Origin: Catellicoccus marimammalium
Lineage (GTDB): Bacteria > Bacillota > Bacilli > Lactobacillales > Catellicoccaceae
Assembly: GCF_965139335.1 (NCBI RefSeq)
Contig: NZ_CBCSEL010000002.1
DNA length: 64,000 bases
Reading direction: 5' to 3' (one strand)
Made by a program: the position numbers and the translations under genes. Below are positions 42,189-49,885 of this stretch, piece by piece. Each line of letters opens with the position of its first letter. Position 1 is the stretch's first letter. Under the pieces are notes generated by a model, which saw only the letters and a list, made by a program, of their open reading frames with translations, made no database searches and was not told the DNA's origin.

Positions 42189-42246
42189 AAAGATTTTGCT
42201 ATTCTTCTGTGCGGTTATCTTTTTACAGAAAAATAACTCCTCCTTT
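42189..42246 (-). promoter_or_regulatory. hairpin-bridged ribosome binding site / leader of rho
   Basis: mRNA sense: AAAGGAGGA (42246-42238), then arm GTTATTTTTCTGT (42237-42225), a 14-nt loop, and arm ACAGAAGAATAGC (42210-42198); all 13 positions pair, two as G-U. Then AAAATCTTT (42197-42189) and ATG at 42188. The SD-to-ATG distance is 49 nt linearly and 9 nt with the 40-nt hairpin removed. An alternative shorter fold (GTTATTTTT with AAAAAGATAAC) exists, so a switch is possible. Confidence 0.55.
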
Positions 42247-42311
42247 CTTTAATTTCTATCCACTTTTAATTATCAAAATTTCTTTCTATTTGTCTACTAT
42301 TTTCTACAGAC

Positions 42312-42343
42312 AAAAAAAGACCTCATCCGAGGATGAAGTCTTT
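42312..42343 (-). terminator. intrinsic terminator of fba
   Basis: AAAGACCTCATCC pairs with GGATGAAGTCTTT around a two-base loop, followed by T run on the minus strand. Confidence 0.85.
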
Positions 42344-42355
42344 CTCTTGTTTGAT

Positions 42356-43222
42356 TTACGCTTTACCAGCTGAACCAAACCAAGTCATACGATCTTTAAC
42401 TAAGTCGATGATTGCTTGTGTACCTGGTGCTAATAATTTACGAGGGTCAAATCCTTTACCTTCTTGGCTAGCGCCTGATTCAATATATTTACGAGTAGCT
42501 TCTTCGAATACTAATTGGCATTCAGTGTTAACGTTGATTTTTGAAACACCTAATTCAATTGCTTTTTCAATTTGTTCTTTAGGAATTCCTGAACCACCGT
42601 GTAATACCATTGGTAATCCGTTAATTTTTTCTGAGATTTCTTGTAAACGTTCGAAGTTTAATCCAGCCCAGTTTTCTGGGTAAACACCGTGAATGTTACC
42701 AATACCAGCTGCTAAGAAGTCAACTCCTAATTCAGCCATTGCTGCACATTCTTCTGGATCTGCTAATTCACCAGCACCAACTACGCCGTCTTCTTCTCCA
42801 CCGATTGAACCAACTTCACATTCAACAGAGATTCCTTTAGCGTGTGCTTCAGCGATAACTTTTTTCGCTTTTTCAACGTTTTCTTCGAATGGTAAATGAG
42901 AACCATCGAACATAACTGAAGTGTAACCTACAGCGATACATTCTAATGCGTCTTCGTATTCACCGTGGTCTAAGTGTAAAGCTACAGGAACAGTGATATT
43001 CATTGATTCCATTAAATCGTTTACTAAATCGTAAGCCATTTTGTAGCCACCGATGTATTTAGCAGCACCCATAGATGTTTGGATGATTACAGGAGATTTC
43101 ATTTCTTCTGCTGCTGTTAAGATTGCTTTTGTCCATTCTAAGTTATTTGTGTTGAACGCACCGATTGCATAATGACCAGCACGTGCTTTTTCTAACATTT
43201 CTTTAGCTGAAACTAATGGCAT
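42356..43222 (-). CDS. fba: class II fructose-bisphosphate aldolase
   Basis: 288 aa zinc-dependent aldolase. ALHLDHG at 81-87 carries the catalytic Asp and a zinc histidine; ECEVGSIGGEEDG, GIGNIHG and VLHGGSGIP supply the other metal and phosphate contacts; NVNTECQ is the C-terminal signature. Splits fructose 1,6-bisphosphate in glycolysis. SD AGGAGG lies 8 nt from the ATG. A small TGTCT/AGACA hairpin lies upstream of the SD. Its high-expression role fits the strong SD and own terminator. Confidence 0.97.
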   Translation of the reverse strand: MPLVSAKEMLEKARAGHYAIGAFNTNNLEWTKAILTAAEEMKSPVIIQTSMGAAKYIGGYKMAYDLVNDLMESMNITVPVALHLDHGEYEDALECIAVGYTSVMFDGSHLPFEENVEKAKKVIAEAHAKGISVECEVGSIGGEEDGVVGAGELADPEECAAMAELGVDFLAAGIGNIHGVYPENWAGLNFERLQEISEKINGLPMVLHGGSGIPKEQIEKAIELGVSKINVNTECQLVFEEATRKYIESGASQEGKGFDPRKLLAPGTQAIIDLVKDRMTWFGSAGKA

Positions 43223-43361
43223 GTCAATTTCCTCCTAATTGTGTCTTTTAGACATTTTCTTGATGTCTTTATTTTACCAAATTTATCTCTCTTCTGCCAC
43301 CCTATTTCATTGGATAATGAAAAGATTACATTTTTTTTCTAAATCATTCATAATAAATGAA

Positions 43362-43997
43362 TTATTTACGAGCATCTTCCAATGCTTTTTCAATGATTTT
43401 CATAACTTTTTCTTCATTTTCTGGATTTTCAATAATATCATATTCATCCACAGAAATTTTAATTTTTGGAGAGTAATGGTAATCTTCAAACCATTGACCA
43501 TATTGACTATATAGTAATTTGTAGTATTCTAACAATTCTGGATCATCATCCACTTGTTCGAAACTACGTCCACGTTTTTTAATATGAGCTAAAATTGTAT
43601 CAAAATCTGCTTCTAAGTAAATTAAAAGATCTGGTGCCTTTTTAGGTAAGCTATCAATTTCTTGCATCATATTTTCTAATAAGTCATTGTAAATGTTTAA
43701 ATCTACATCACTGATATTTCCTTGCATATTATTAACGCGTGTAAATAAAGCATCTTCATAAATTGAACGGTCTAATACATTATTTGCATCATGAAGTGCT
43801 TGTTTGATAGAACGGAAACGTTTGTTTAAGAAATAAATTTGTAAACTGAAAGCCCAACGTTTTGGATCTTCATAAAATTTATCTAAAATTGGATTGTTAT
43901 CTACTTCCTCATAGAAAGCTTCTGTGCCCAAATGGCGAGCAATCATTTCAGTATAGGAGCTCTTTCCTACTCCAATCATTCCAGCTAATACGATCAT
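43362..43997 (-). CDS. deoxynucleoside kinase (dGK/dAK type)
   Basis: 211 aa from the ATG at 43997 (MIVLAGMIGVGKSS); the upstream ATG at 44027 has no SD because it follows the pyrG terminator, while AAGGGAG lies 13 nt before 43997. The P-loop G6-M-I-G-V-G-K-S is at the very N-terminus as in deoxyadenosine/deoxyguanosine kinases; EEVDNNP, LDRSIYED (DRS motif) and KKRGRSFEQ (lid) follow. Phosphorylates deoxynucleosides for salvage, frequent in lactobacilli. Located after pyrG, a nucleotide-synthesis gene. Confidence 0.88.
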   Translation of the reverse strand: MIVLAGMIGVGKSSYTEMIARHLGTEAFYEEVDNNPILDKFYEDPKRWAFSLQIYFLNKRFRSIKQALHDANNVLDRSIYEDALFTRVNNMQGNISDVDLNIYNDLLENMMQEIDSLPKKAPDLLIYLEADFDTILAHIKKRGRSFEQVDDDPELLEYYKLLYSQYGQWFEDYHYSPKIKISVDEYDIIENPENEEKVMKIIEKALEDARK

Positions 43998-44036
43998 TTT
44001 GTCTTGTTCTCTCCCTTTTTGCTTCATGTTTCGTCT

Positions 44037-44066
44037 AAAAAAACCAAGTATAGTCTTGGTTTTTTT
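44037..44066 (-). terminator. intrinsic terminator of pyrG
   Basis: AAAACCAAG pairs with CTTGGTTTT around ACTAT-like loop; seven T follow on the minus strand. Confidence 0.85.
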
Positions 44067-44078
44067 GTACCCTTCCTT

Positions 44079-45689
44079 TTATTGTTTATTTTCTTTTTCG
44101 ACACAAGCTTCAATAAATGCTTTGAATAAAGCTTGTGGACGATTTGGTCTAGAAATTAATTCTGGGTGGAATTGCGCTGCCACAAAGAAACGGTTTGTTG
44201 GAATTTCAACAATTTCCACTAAGCGATTATCTGGAGAAGTACCAGAAATTACCATACCATTTTGTTCGTATAAATCACGATATTTATTGTTAAATTCATA
44301 GCGGTGACGGTGACGTTCTTGTACTACATCCGCATGGTCATAAGCTTCCCAAGCAACAGTACCTTTTTTCAATTTACATGGGTATGCACCTAAACGTTGT
44401 GTATTTCCCATTTCTTCTACATCCTGTTGGTCACTCATTAAATCAATAACTTTATTTTTAGCATCTGGATGAGTTTCTGCAGAATGAACATCTTCTAGTC
44501 CACAAACATTGCGACCAAATTCGATAACTGCCATTTGCATTCCTAAACACATACCTAAGAATGGCACATCGTTTTCACGAGCATAACGAATTGCTTCTGC
44601 TTTTCCATCTAAACCACGACTACCATATCCTCCAGGAACAACAATTCCATCGACATCTTTTAATAATTCATCGACGTTTTCTGCAGTCACTTCTTCAGAG
44701 TTAATCCAATCAATATCGATATCTGTATCATGAACATATCCGGCATGTTTCAATGCTTCTACTACTGAAATATAAGCATCTGGTAATTCTACATATTTAC
44801 CGACTAAAGCAATGCGTACTTTGTGTTTTAAATTCAACACTTTATTTTCTAGCTCTTTCCATTCTGTCATATCTGCAGGTGGTGTGTCTAGTTTTAAGTG
44901 TTCACAAACAATTTCATCCATGTTTTGTTTTTGTAAGTTTAGTGGAATCGTATACAATGTATCCACATCTAAAGATTCAATAACTGCTTCTGGTTCTACG
45001 TCACAAAATTGTGCTAATTTATCACGCATAGATTGTGTAATTGGTTGTTCTGTACGAACCACTAACATATCTGGTTGGATCCCTAAACTACGTAATTCTT
45101 TTACGCTATGTTGTGTAGGTTTTGTTTTCATTTCTCCTGCAGCGCGTAAATATGGAATTAAAGTTGTATGAATGTACATTACATTATCTTTACCCATATC
45201 TTTTTTCATTTGACGTAATGCTTCTAAGAATGGTAAAGATTCGATATCTCCAACTGTACCACCTACTTCAGTAATAATGATATCTGCATCTGTTAAGCTT
45301 GCGGCACGTTTGATTTTCTCTTTAATCATATCTGTGATATGAGGAATTACTTGTACAGTAGCTCCTAAATATTCACCTTTACGTTCTTTACGTAATACTT
45401 CTTGATAAATTTTCCCTGTTGTTACGTTAGAGAATTTATTTAAGTTAATATCGATAAAACGTTCATAGTGACCTAAGTCTAAGTCTGTTTCTGCTCCATC
45501 TTCTGTTACGAAAACTTCACCGTGTTGATAAGGACTCATTGTTCCTGGGTCTACGTTGATGTAAGGATCAAATTTTTGAACCGTTACTTTCAATCCGCGA
45601 TTTTTTAATAAACGTCCTAAACTTGCGGCTACAATTCCTTTCCCGATTGATGATACGACTCCTCCAGTTACAAAAATATATTTTGCCAT
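44079..45689 (-). CDS. pyrG: CTP synthase
   Basis: 536 aa from the ATG at 45689 (GGAGG 5 nt upstream; the ATG at 45701 is part of that SD). N-terminal amidoligase domain with YIFVTGGVVSSIGKG and ITEVGGTVGDIES; C-terminal class I glutaminase with GMCLGMQ (nucleophile Cys) and FHPE. Converts UTP + glutamine to CTP. The leader carries the CTP-sensing attenuator typical of Firmicute pyrG genes, and rpoE sits upstream. Confidence 0.97.
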   Translation of the reverse strand: MAKYIFVTGGVVSSIGKGIVAASLGRLLKNRGLKVTVQKFDPYINVDPGTMSPYQHGEVFVTEDGAETDLDLGHYERFIDINLNKFSNVTTGKIYQEVLRKERKGEYLGATVQVIPHITDMIKEKIKRAASLTDADIIITEVGGTVGDIESLPFLEALRQMKKDMGKDNVMYIHTTLIPYLRAAGEMKTKPTQHSVKELRSLGIQPDMLVVRTEQPITQSMRDKLAQFCDVEPEAVIESLDVDTLYTIPLNLQKQNMDEIVCEHLKLDTPPADMTEWKELENKVLNLKHKVRIALVGKYVELPDAYISVVEALKHAGYVHDTDIDIDWINSEEVTAENVDELLKDVDGIVVPGGYGSRGLDGKAEAIRYARENDVPFLGMCLGMQMAVIEFGRNVCGLEDVHSAETHPDAKNKVIDLMSDQQDVEEMGNTQRLGAYPCKLKKGTVAWEAYDHADVVQERHRHRYEFNNKYRDLYEQNGMVISGTSPDNRLVEIVEIPTNRFFVAAQFHPELISRPNRPQALFKAFIEACVEKENKQ

Positions 45690-45734
45690 ATATACCTCCA
45701 TACATAAATAATTATTTGGGATCTTTAAAAAATG

Positions 45735-45843
45735 AGAAGCTCCCTATTCAATCCTCTGAATAGGGAGCTTCTATTTATAACGTTCTACTGACTCTTTTCG
45801 AGTGCCCAATTCAGATTGTACACGTATCTTTTCTCATCGTCAA
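45735..45843 (-). promoter_or_regulatory. pyrG promoter and CTP-responsive attenuator leader
   Basis: Minus strand: -35 TTGACG (45843-45838), 17-bp spacer, -10 TACAAT (45820-45815), predicted start at GGGC (45807-45804). Downstream is a terminator with perfect 16-bp arms (45772-45757 and 45750-45735) containing GCTCCC in its 5' arm, then ATTTTTT. In Bacillus pyrG, low CTP causes reiterative G addition at the GGGC start; the extra G residues pair with the CUCCC of the terminator and prevent termination. All parts are visible here. The hairpin also serves as the rpoE terminator. Confidence 0.85.
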
Positions 45844-45850
45844 TAGAAAA

Positions 45851-46417
45851 TTAACGAAGAGAACCATCCATATCTTCATGATCCACTACAGTCAATTCTT
45901 CTTCAATTCCTTCTGGGATGCTGTCTTCATCCATTTCTGATAACTCATTATCATAGTCTGAAATTTCTTCATTATGATGTTCGTCATCATATAAATCATC
46001 TTCGTTATTATGTAAAACTAAATCATTATCTTCTGGATCGTCATTACTATAATCAATTGCATTTTCATCGTTATCCATAAAGGCATTTACTTTATGAGAT
46101 ACTTTCTTACGTGGCATTTCTTCTTCGTCTTCACTTGTATGAGAAACTTCTTCATCGATGGAATCAATTGGATACCATTCACGTAAGCCCCAGCGATTTT
46201 CTCCTAAAGAAATAAAACTACCATCAATATTTAAATCAGTATAAAATTGAGAAAGATTTTCGCGCATTTCTTGATTGCTTAATTCTAAAAATTCTTGTAC
46301 TTCATTAAAAAGTTGATTTAGTTCGATTTCTGATTTTGTTTCTTGTAAAATTGCTTTTGCAACTTCAATCATTGATAATTCTTCTTTAGGTGTATTTCCA
46401 AATACAGTTAATTCCAT
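45851..46417 (-). CDS. rpoE: DNA-directed RNA polymerase delta subunit
   Basis: 188 aa. The N-terminal winged-helix (HARE-HTH) domain about 1-90 includes FISLGENRWGLREWYPID. The C-terminal half is almost pure Asp/Glu and is disordered, as in all delta subunits. Delta raises promoter selectivity and recycles RNA polymerase. SD TGGAGG lies 7 nt from the ATG. The stop is only 8 bp from the pyrG -35 box. The order DUF1934-rpoE-pyrG is conserved in Firmicutes. Confidence 0.95.
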   Translation of the reverse strand: MELTVFGNTPKEELSMIEVAKAILQETKSEIELNQLFNEVQEFLELSNQEMRENLSQFYTDLNIDGSFISLGENRWGLREWYPIDSIDEEVSHTSEDEEEMPRKKVSHKVNAFMDNDENAIDYSNDDPEDNDLVLHNNEDDLYDDEHHNEEISDYDNELSEMDEDSIPEGIEEELTVVDHEDMDGSLR

Positions 46418-46465
46418 GATTTTTCCTCCATTACCATTTTTATAACTTCTTCATTATATCACATC

Positions 46466-46870
46466 TTATTCATTTCCGTCGGAGTTTTTTTCAATTATTA
46501 AAACGAATTCATGTAAAAGAGAATCTGCCTCTGATTGCCCTAATTGATAGCCAATTTCATAGATTCGTTGGTCTTCTTTTTCTATTTGCTCTATTTTTTC
46601 TAATTTAGTAACAAAAAGCATCATTCCCACAGTGGTTTTTAAATATCCTTCTTCCCAGCCTTCTTGTAAATAAAGATATAATTCTTTCTCTTTACTAAAT
46701 TCACGAATAGAACAAGTCCCATCATTATGATGGATAAATAATACTTCTACGGTTGAATCTTCTTCTTTATAAGTAAATTGTAATTGATAATCTTCTCCTT
46801 GTTTTTGCCAGTATCCTTGTCCTTGGAATTCTTCACCATCTTGTTTGAGGAAAACACGAACTTTTTCCAT
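46466..46870 (-). CDS. DUF1934 (YwiB-like) beta-barrel protein
   Basis: 134 aa from the ATG at 46870 (AAGGAAGG, 5-6 nt); the upstream start at 46894 lacks an SD. The pattern of alternating strands (VRVFLKQDGEEFQGQGYW, YQLQFTYKEEDSTVEVLFIH, TTVGMMLFVTKLEKIEQ) fits the YwiB calycin-like fold, and in Bacillus ywiB is a neighbour of rpoE. Function unknown. Weak overall conservation is why confidence is moderate. 48 bp before rpoE; co-transcription likely. Confidence 0.6.
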   Translation of the reverse strand: MEKVRVFLKQDGEEFQGQGYWQKQGEDYQLQFTYKEEDSTVEVLFIHHNDGTCSIREFSKEKELYLYLQEGWEEGYLKTTVGMMLFVTKLEKIEQIEKEDQRIYEIGYQLGQSEADSLLHEFVLIIEKNSDGNE

Positions 46871-46975
46871 TTTTTCCTTCCTTTCTTTTATCATTCCTTT
46901 TATTTTTTATTATAGCATCAATGACAAGTAGAACGCATTTTTTGTATAATAGAGAAGAAGAAAGGAGAGATTCCT

Positions 46976-47701
46976 ATGTACTATACGAAGGTGAACGATG
47001 CCTTTTTAGATACAGAACTAATGTTACACTATGTAGCAGAAAAAAAGACTCCTTTTTTACATGAATGGACGAGTGCGCCAACATGTATTCTAGGACAAGA
47101 AGATACACAATTGAATCATTTTTCCGAACGTTGTGCTACGCTTCAAGATTATGATTTATTTGTTCGTTCTTCTGGTGGACGTGCAGTGATTAGCGAGCCT
47201 GGAGTATTGAATTTATCTTTATTTTTACCTGATACTCCATCCATTGATACTGCTTATGAGCAATTGTATCTTTGTATTCAAAAAAATTGTAACCTTCCTT
47301 TACTTGCAGGAGAAGTTATAAATTCTTATTGCCCTGGAAATTATGACATTCATTATCAAGGAAAAAAAATTGCAGGGATGAGTCAAAAGCGTGGTCAAGG
47401 AGCTACAGTAGTAATGGCTTATATTAGTTTATATGGAAATCAACAAAAGCGAGGAGAAGATTTACAACATTTCTATTCTCTAGCTGAAGACCCAAAAGCA
47501 TTGACCATTCATCCAGAAACGATGGCATCTCTAAGTGATTGGCAAGAATCATGGAAATATGATTATGCTTATCCTTTCATTGACTTAACAGATTTCCAAT
47601 CTTGGGTGGATGCTCATCCAACGATTCGTAATAATATTCAAAAACGTCTTGATTTTCGACAAAGACAAGTAGGTGATTTTTATGGAAAAAGTATTTCGTG
47701 A
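46976..47701 (+). CDS. lipoate/octanoyl transferase (LipL/LipM-type, BPL_LplA_LipB fold)
   Basis: 241 aa. RSSGGRAVISEPGVLNLSL (64-82) is the ligase fold's substrate loop; C119 in SYCPGNYDI and K131 in KKIAGMSQKR correspond to the cysteine nucleophile and lysine of octanoyl/lipoyl transferases such as LipL and LipM. It transfers the acyl group to GcvH or E2 lipoyl domains. It is shorter than typical LipL (about 280). SD AAAGGAG. It overlaps the HD-domain gene by 20 bp. Confidence 0.72.
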   Translation: MYYTKVNDAFLDTELMLHYVAEKKTPFLHEWTSAPTCILGQEDTQLNHFSERCATLQDYDLFVRSSGGRAVISEPGVLNLSLFLPDTPSIDTAYEQLYLCIQKNCNLPLLAGEVINSYCPGNYDIHYQGKKIAGMSQKRGQGATVVMAYISLYGNQQKRGEDLQHFYSLAEDPKALTIHPETMASLSDWQESWKYDYAYPFIDLTDFQSWVDAHPTIRNNIQKRLDFRQRQVGDFYGKSIS

Positions 47702-49013
47702 TCCCATCCATGGGTACATTTATATTCAAGATCAAATTATTTTAGATTTAATCAACACAAAAGAATTTCAGCGACTACGCCGCATTAAACAATTAGGAAC
47801 AACCTCTTTTACTTTCCATGGTGCGGAGCATTCCCGCTTTGGTCATTGTTTAGGAGTTTATGAAATTACTCGCCAAATTTGTGACCAATTCCAACGCAAC
47901 TATCCAAAAGAAATTTATGGTAAAGATGGTTGGGATGATTCTGAGCGTTTAGTTACGCTATGTGCTGCTTTATTACATGATATTGGGCATGGTGCCTATT
48001 CTCACACTTTTGAGCATCTTTTTGATACCAATCACGAACAAATTGGGATTGAAATTATCTTGTCACCCACAACAGAAATTCATCAAGTATTAACTCAGGT
48101 TAGCCCTGACTTTCCAGAAAAAGTAGCAGCAGTGATTGCTAAAAAATATCCAAATCCACAAGTAGTCCAAATGATTTCCAGTCAAGCTGATGCAGACCGT
48201 ATGGATTATTTACGTCGTGATGCTTATTACACAGGAGTAGAATATGGAAATTACGATTTAACACGTATGCTTCGCGTTATGCGTCCTTATGCTAAAGGAA
48301 TTTGCTTCAAAGAAGAAGGAATGCATGCCATTGAAGATTACATCGTAAGTCGCTACCAAATGTTTATGCAAGTTTATTTCCATCCCGTTTCTCGTGGAAT
48401 GGAAGTGATCCTCCAACGTTTATTAGAACGTGCCCGTGATTTATATGACCAAGATAGTCATTACTTTAAACAACATTGTGAGCTACTCGTTCCTTTCTTT
48501 TCTCAACGCTATACGTTAGAAGATTATTTAGCACTGACAGATGATGTACTTTTAACTTATTTCCAACTTTGGACCAAAGCCAAAGATCCTATTTTATCAG
48601 ATTTAGCTTGTCGCTTTATCAATCGAAAACCATTTAAATCGATTCCACTTCCTAGCCAATTAGACCAAAGAAAATTACGTGGAGCAAAAGTCATTTTACA
48701 AAAAATAGGATACAACCCTACCTATTATTCAGGTTTAAATGATGCGAGCGACTTGCCTTATGATATTTATCGCTCTCGAATTCATCATCCAAGAACACAA
48801 ATTGAATTAATGCGTCATGATGGTTCTTTCTTTGAATTATCTACAAAAAGTGAAATTGTTAAAGCTTTATCTGGAGAAACGATTATTGACCGTCGCTTCT
48901 ATTTTCCAAGAGAGATGGTCAAACCTACACAAACATTAGAACAAAATTCTGAAATCTTACGTTTCCAACAGTGGATTCAACAAACTCTTGACCGAAATGT
49001 CACTAAACTATAA
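47682..49013 (+). CDS. HD domain phosphohydrolase (dGTPase/SAMHD1-like)
   Basis: 443 aa from the ATG at 47682 (MEKVFRDPIHGYI; AGGTG 6 nt upstream); the frame opens at 47673. HD metal site: H in GAEHSRFGHCLGV, LLHDIGHGAYSH, and D in SQADADRMDYLRRDAYYTG. This family hydrolyses dNTPs to nucleoside and triphosphate; in enterococci EF1143 is a characterised relative. It shares an operon with the lipoyl-transfer gene and the HAD gene. Confidence 0.88.
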   Translation: MEKVFRDPIHGYIYIQDQIILDLINTKEFQRLRRIKQLGTTSFTFHGAEHSRFGHCLGVYEITRQICDQFQRNYPKEIYGKDGWDDSERLVTLCAALLHDIGHGAYSHTFEHLFDTNHEQIGIEIILSPTTEIHQVLTQVSPDFPEKVAAVIAKKYPNPQVVQMISSQADADRMDYLRRDAYYTGVEYGNYDLTRMLRVMRPYAKGICFKEEGMHAIEDYIVSRYQMFMQVYFHPVSRGMEVILQRLLERARDLYDQDSHYFKQHCELLVPFFSQRYTLEDYLALTDDVLLTYFQLWTKAKDPILSDLACRFINRKPFKSIPLPSQLDQRKLRGAKVILQKIGYNPTYYSGLNDASDLPYDIYRSRIHHPRTQIELMRHDGSFFELSTKSEIVKALSGETIIDRRFYFPREMVKPTQTLEQNSEILRFQQWIQQTLDRNVTKL

Positions 49014-49032
49014 ATCAAAGGAGGAAAAATCA

Positions 49033-49836
49033 ATGATCAAATTAATCGCAATTGATATTGATGGCACATTGTTAAATGAGCATCATCAATTAGCTGACGA
49101 AGTCAAACTGGCTTTGCAAAAAAAAGCAAAGGAAGGAGTTAAAATTGTTCTTTGTACTGGACGTCCAATCTTAGGAGTACAAAATTATTTAGACGAATTA
49201 GGCTTCACAGGCGAAGATGATTATGTGATTACTTTCAATGGTGCTTTAGCGCAAAAAGTAAAATCAAAAGAAATTTTAGCGCATCATACATTGACAATTG
49301 CTGATTACTATAAAATGGAACGTTTAGCATTAGAACTTGGAGTTCATATGCACACAGAGACAACAGAAGCAATGTATACGTCCAACAAAGATATTAGCAA
49401 ATACACAGTAATAGAAAGTGGAATGACAAACATGCCTCTTCACTATTGCACAGCGGAAGAGATGGATCGTGACATGATTATTAGTAAAATGATGTTTATT
49501 GATGATCCTGCAATTTTAGATGCCGCAATTCCACATATTCCAGAAAAATATTTAGAAGAATATGAATTTGTTAAAAGTATGGATTTCTTCTTAGAAATTT
49601 TAAACAAAAAAGCGACAAAAGGAAATGCATTGAAAGACTTAGCAGAACAATTAGGAATTCAGCGTGAAGAAGTCATGGCTATTGGAGACAACATGAATGA
49701 TATGACCATGATTGAATATGCTGGAGTGGGAGTCGCTATGGGAAATGCAGTTCCCGAATTAAAAGCTGTTGCCGATCAAGTAACAAAAACAAATGCTGAA
49801 AATGGAGTTGCTTACGCTGTAGAAACTTGGGCATAA
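49033..49836 (+). CDS. Cof-type HAD-IIB phosphatase
   Basis: 267 aa from the ATG at 49033 (SD AAGGAGG, 8 nt). HAD motif I D8-I-D10-GTLL, motif II TGRP, a C2B cap, K in the KGNALKDLAEQ region and motif IV GDNMNDMTMIEYAG. Dephosphorylates sugar phosphates or flavin/pyridoxal phosphates; the specific substrate is unknown (YidA-like). Last gene of a three-gene operon, closed by a terminator. Confidence 0.9.
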   Translation: MIKLIAIDIDGTLLNEHHQLADEVKLALQKKAKEGVKIVLCTGRPILGVQNYLDELGFTGEDDYVITFNGALAQKVKSKEILAHHTLTIADYYKMERLALELGVHMHTETTEAMYTSNKDISKYTVIESGMTNMPLHYCTAEEMDRDMIISKMMFIDDPAILDAAIPHIPEKYLEEYEFVKSMDFFLEILNKKATKGNALKDLAEQLGIQREEVMAIGDNMNDMTMIEYAGVGVAMGNAVPELKAVADQVTKTNAENGVAYAVETWA

Positions 49837-49840
49837 ATAC

Positions 49841-49875
49841 AAAAAACGACAGGAAATTCATCCTGTCGTTTTTTT
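49841..49875. terminator. bidirectional terminator between the HAD gene and the NlpC/P60 gene
   Basis: AAAAACGACAGGA pairs with TCCTGTCGTTTTTTT around a six-base loop. Confidence 0.9.
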
Positions 49876-49885
49876 ATATCTTTCA

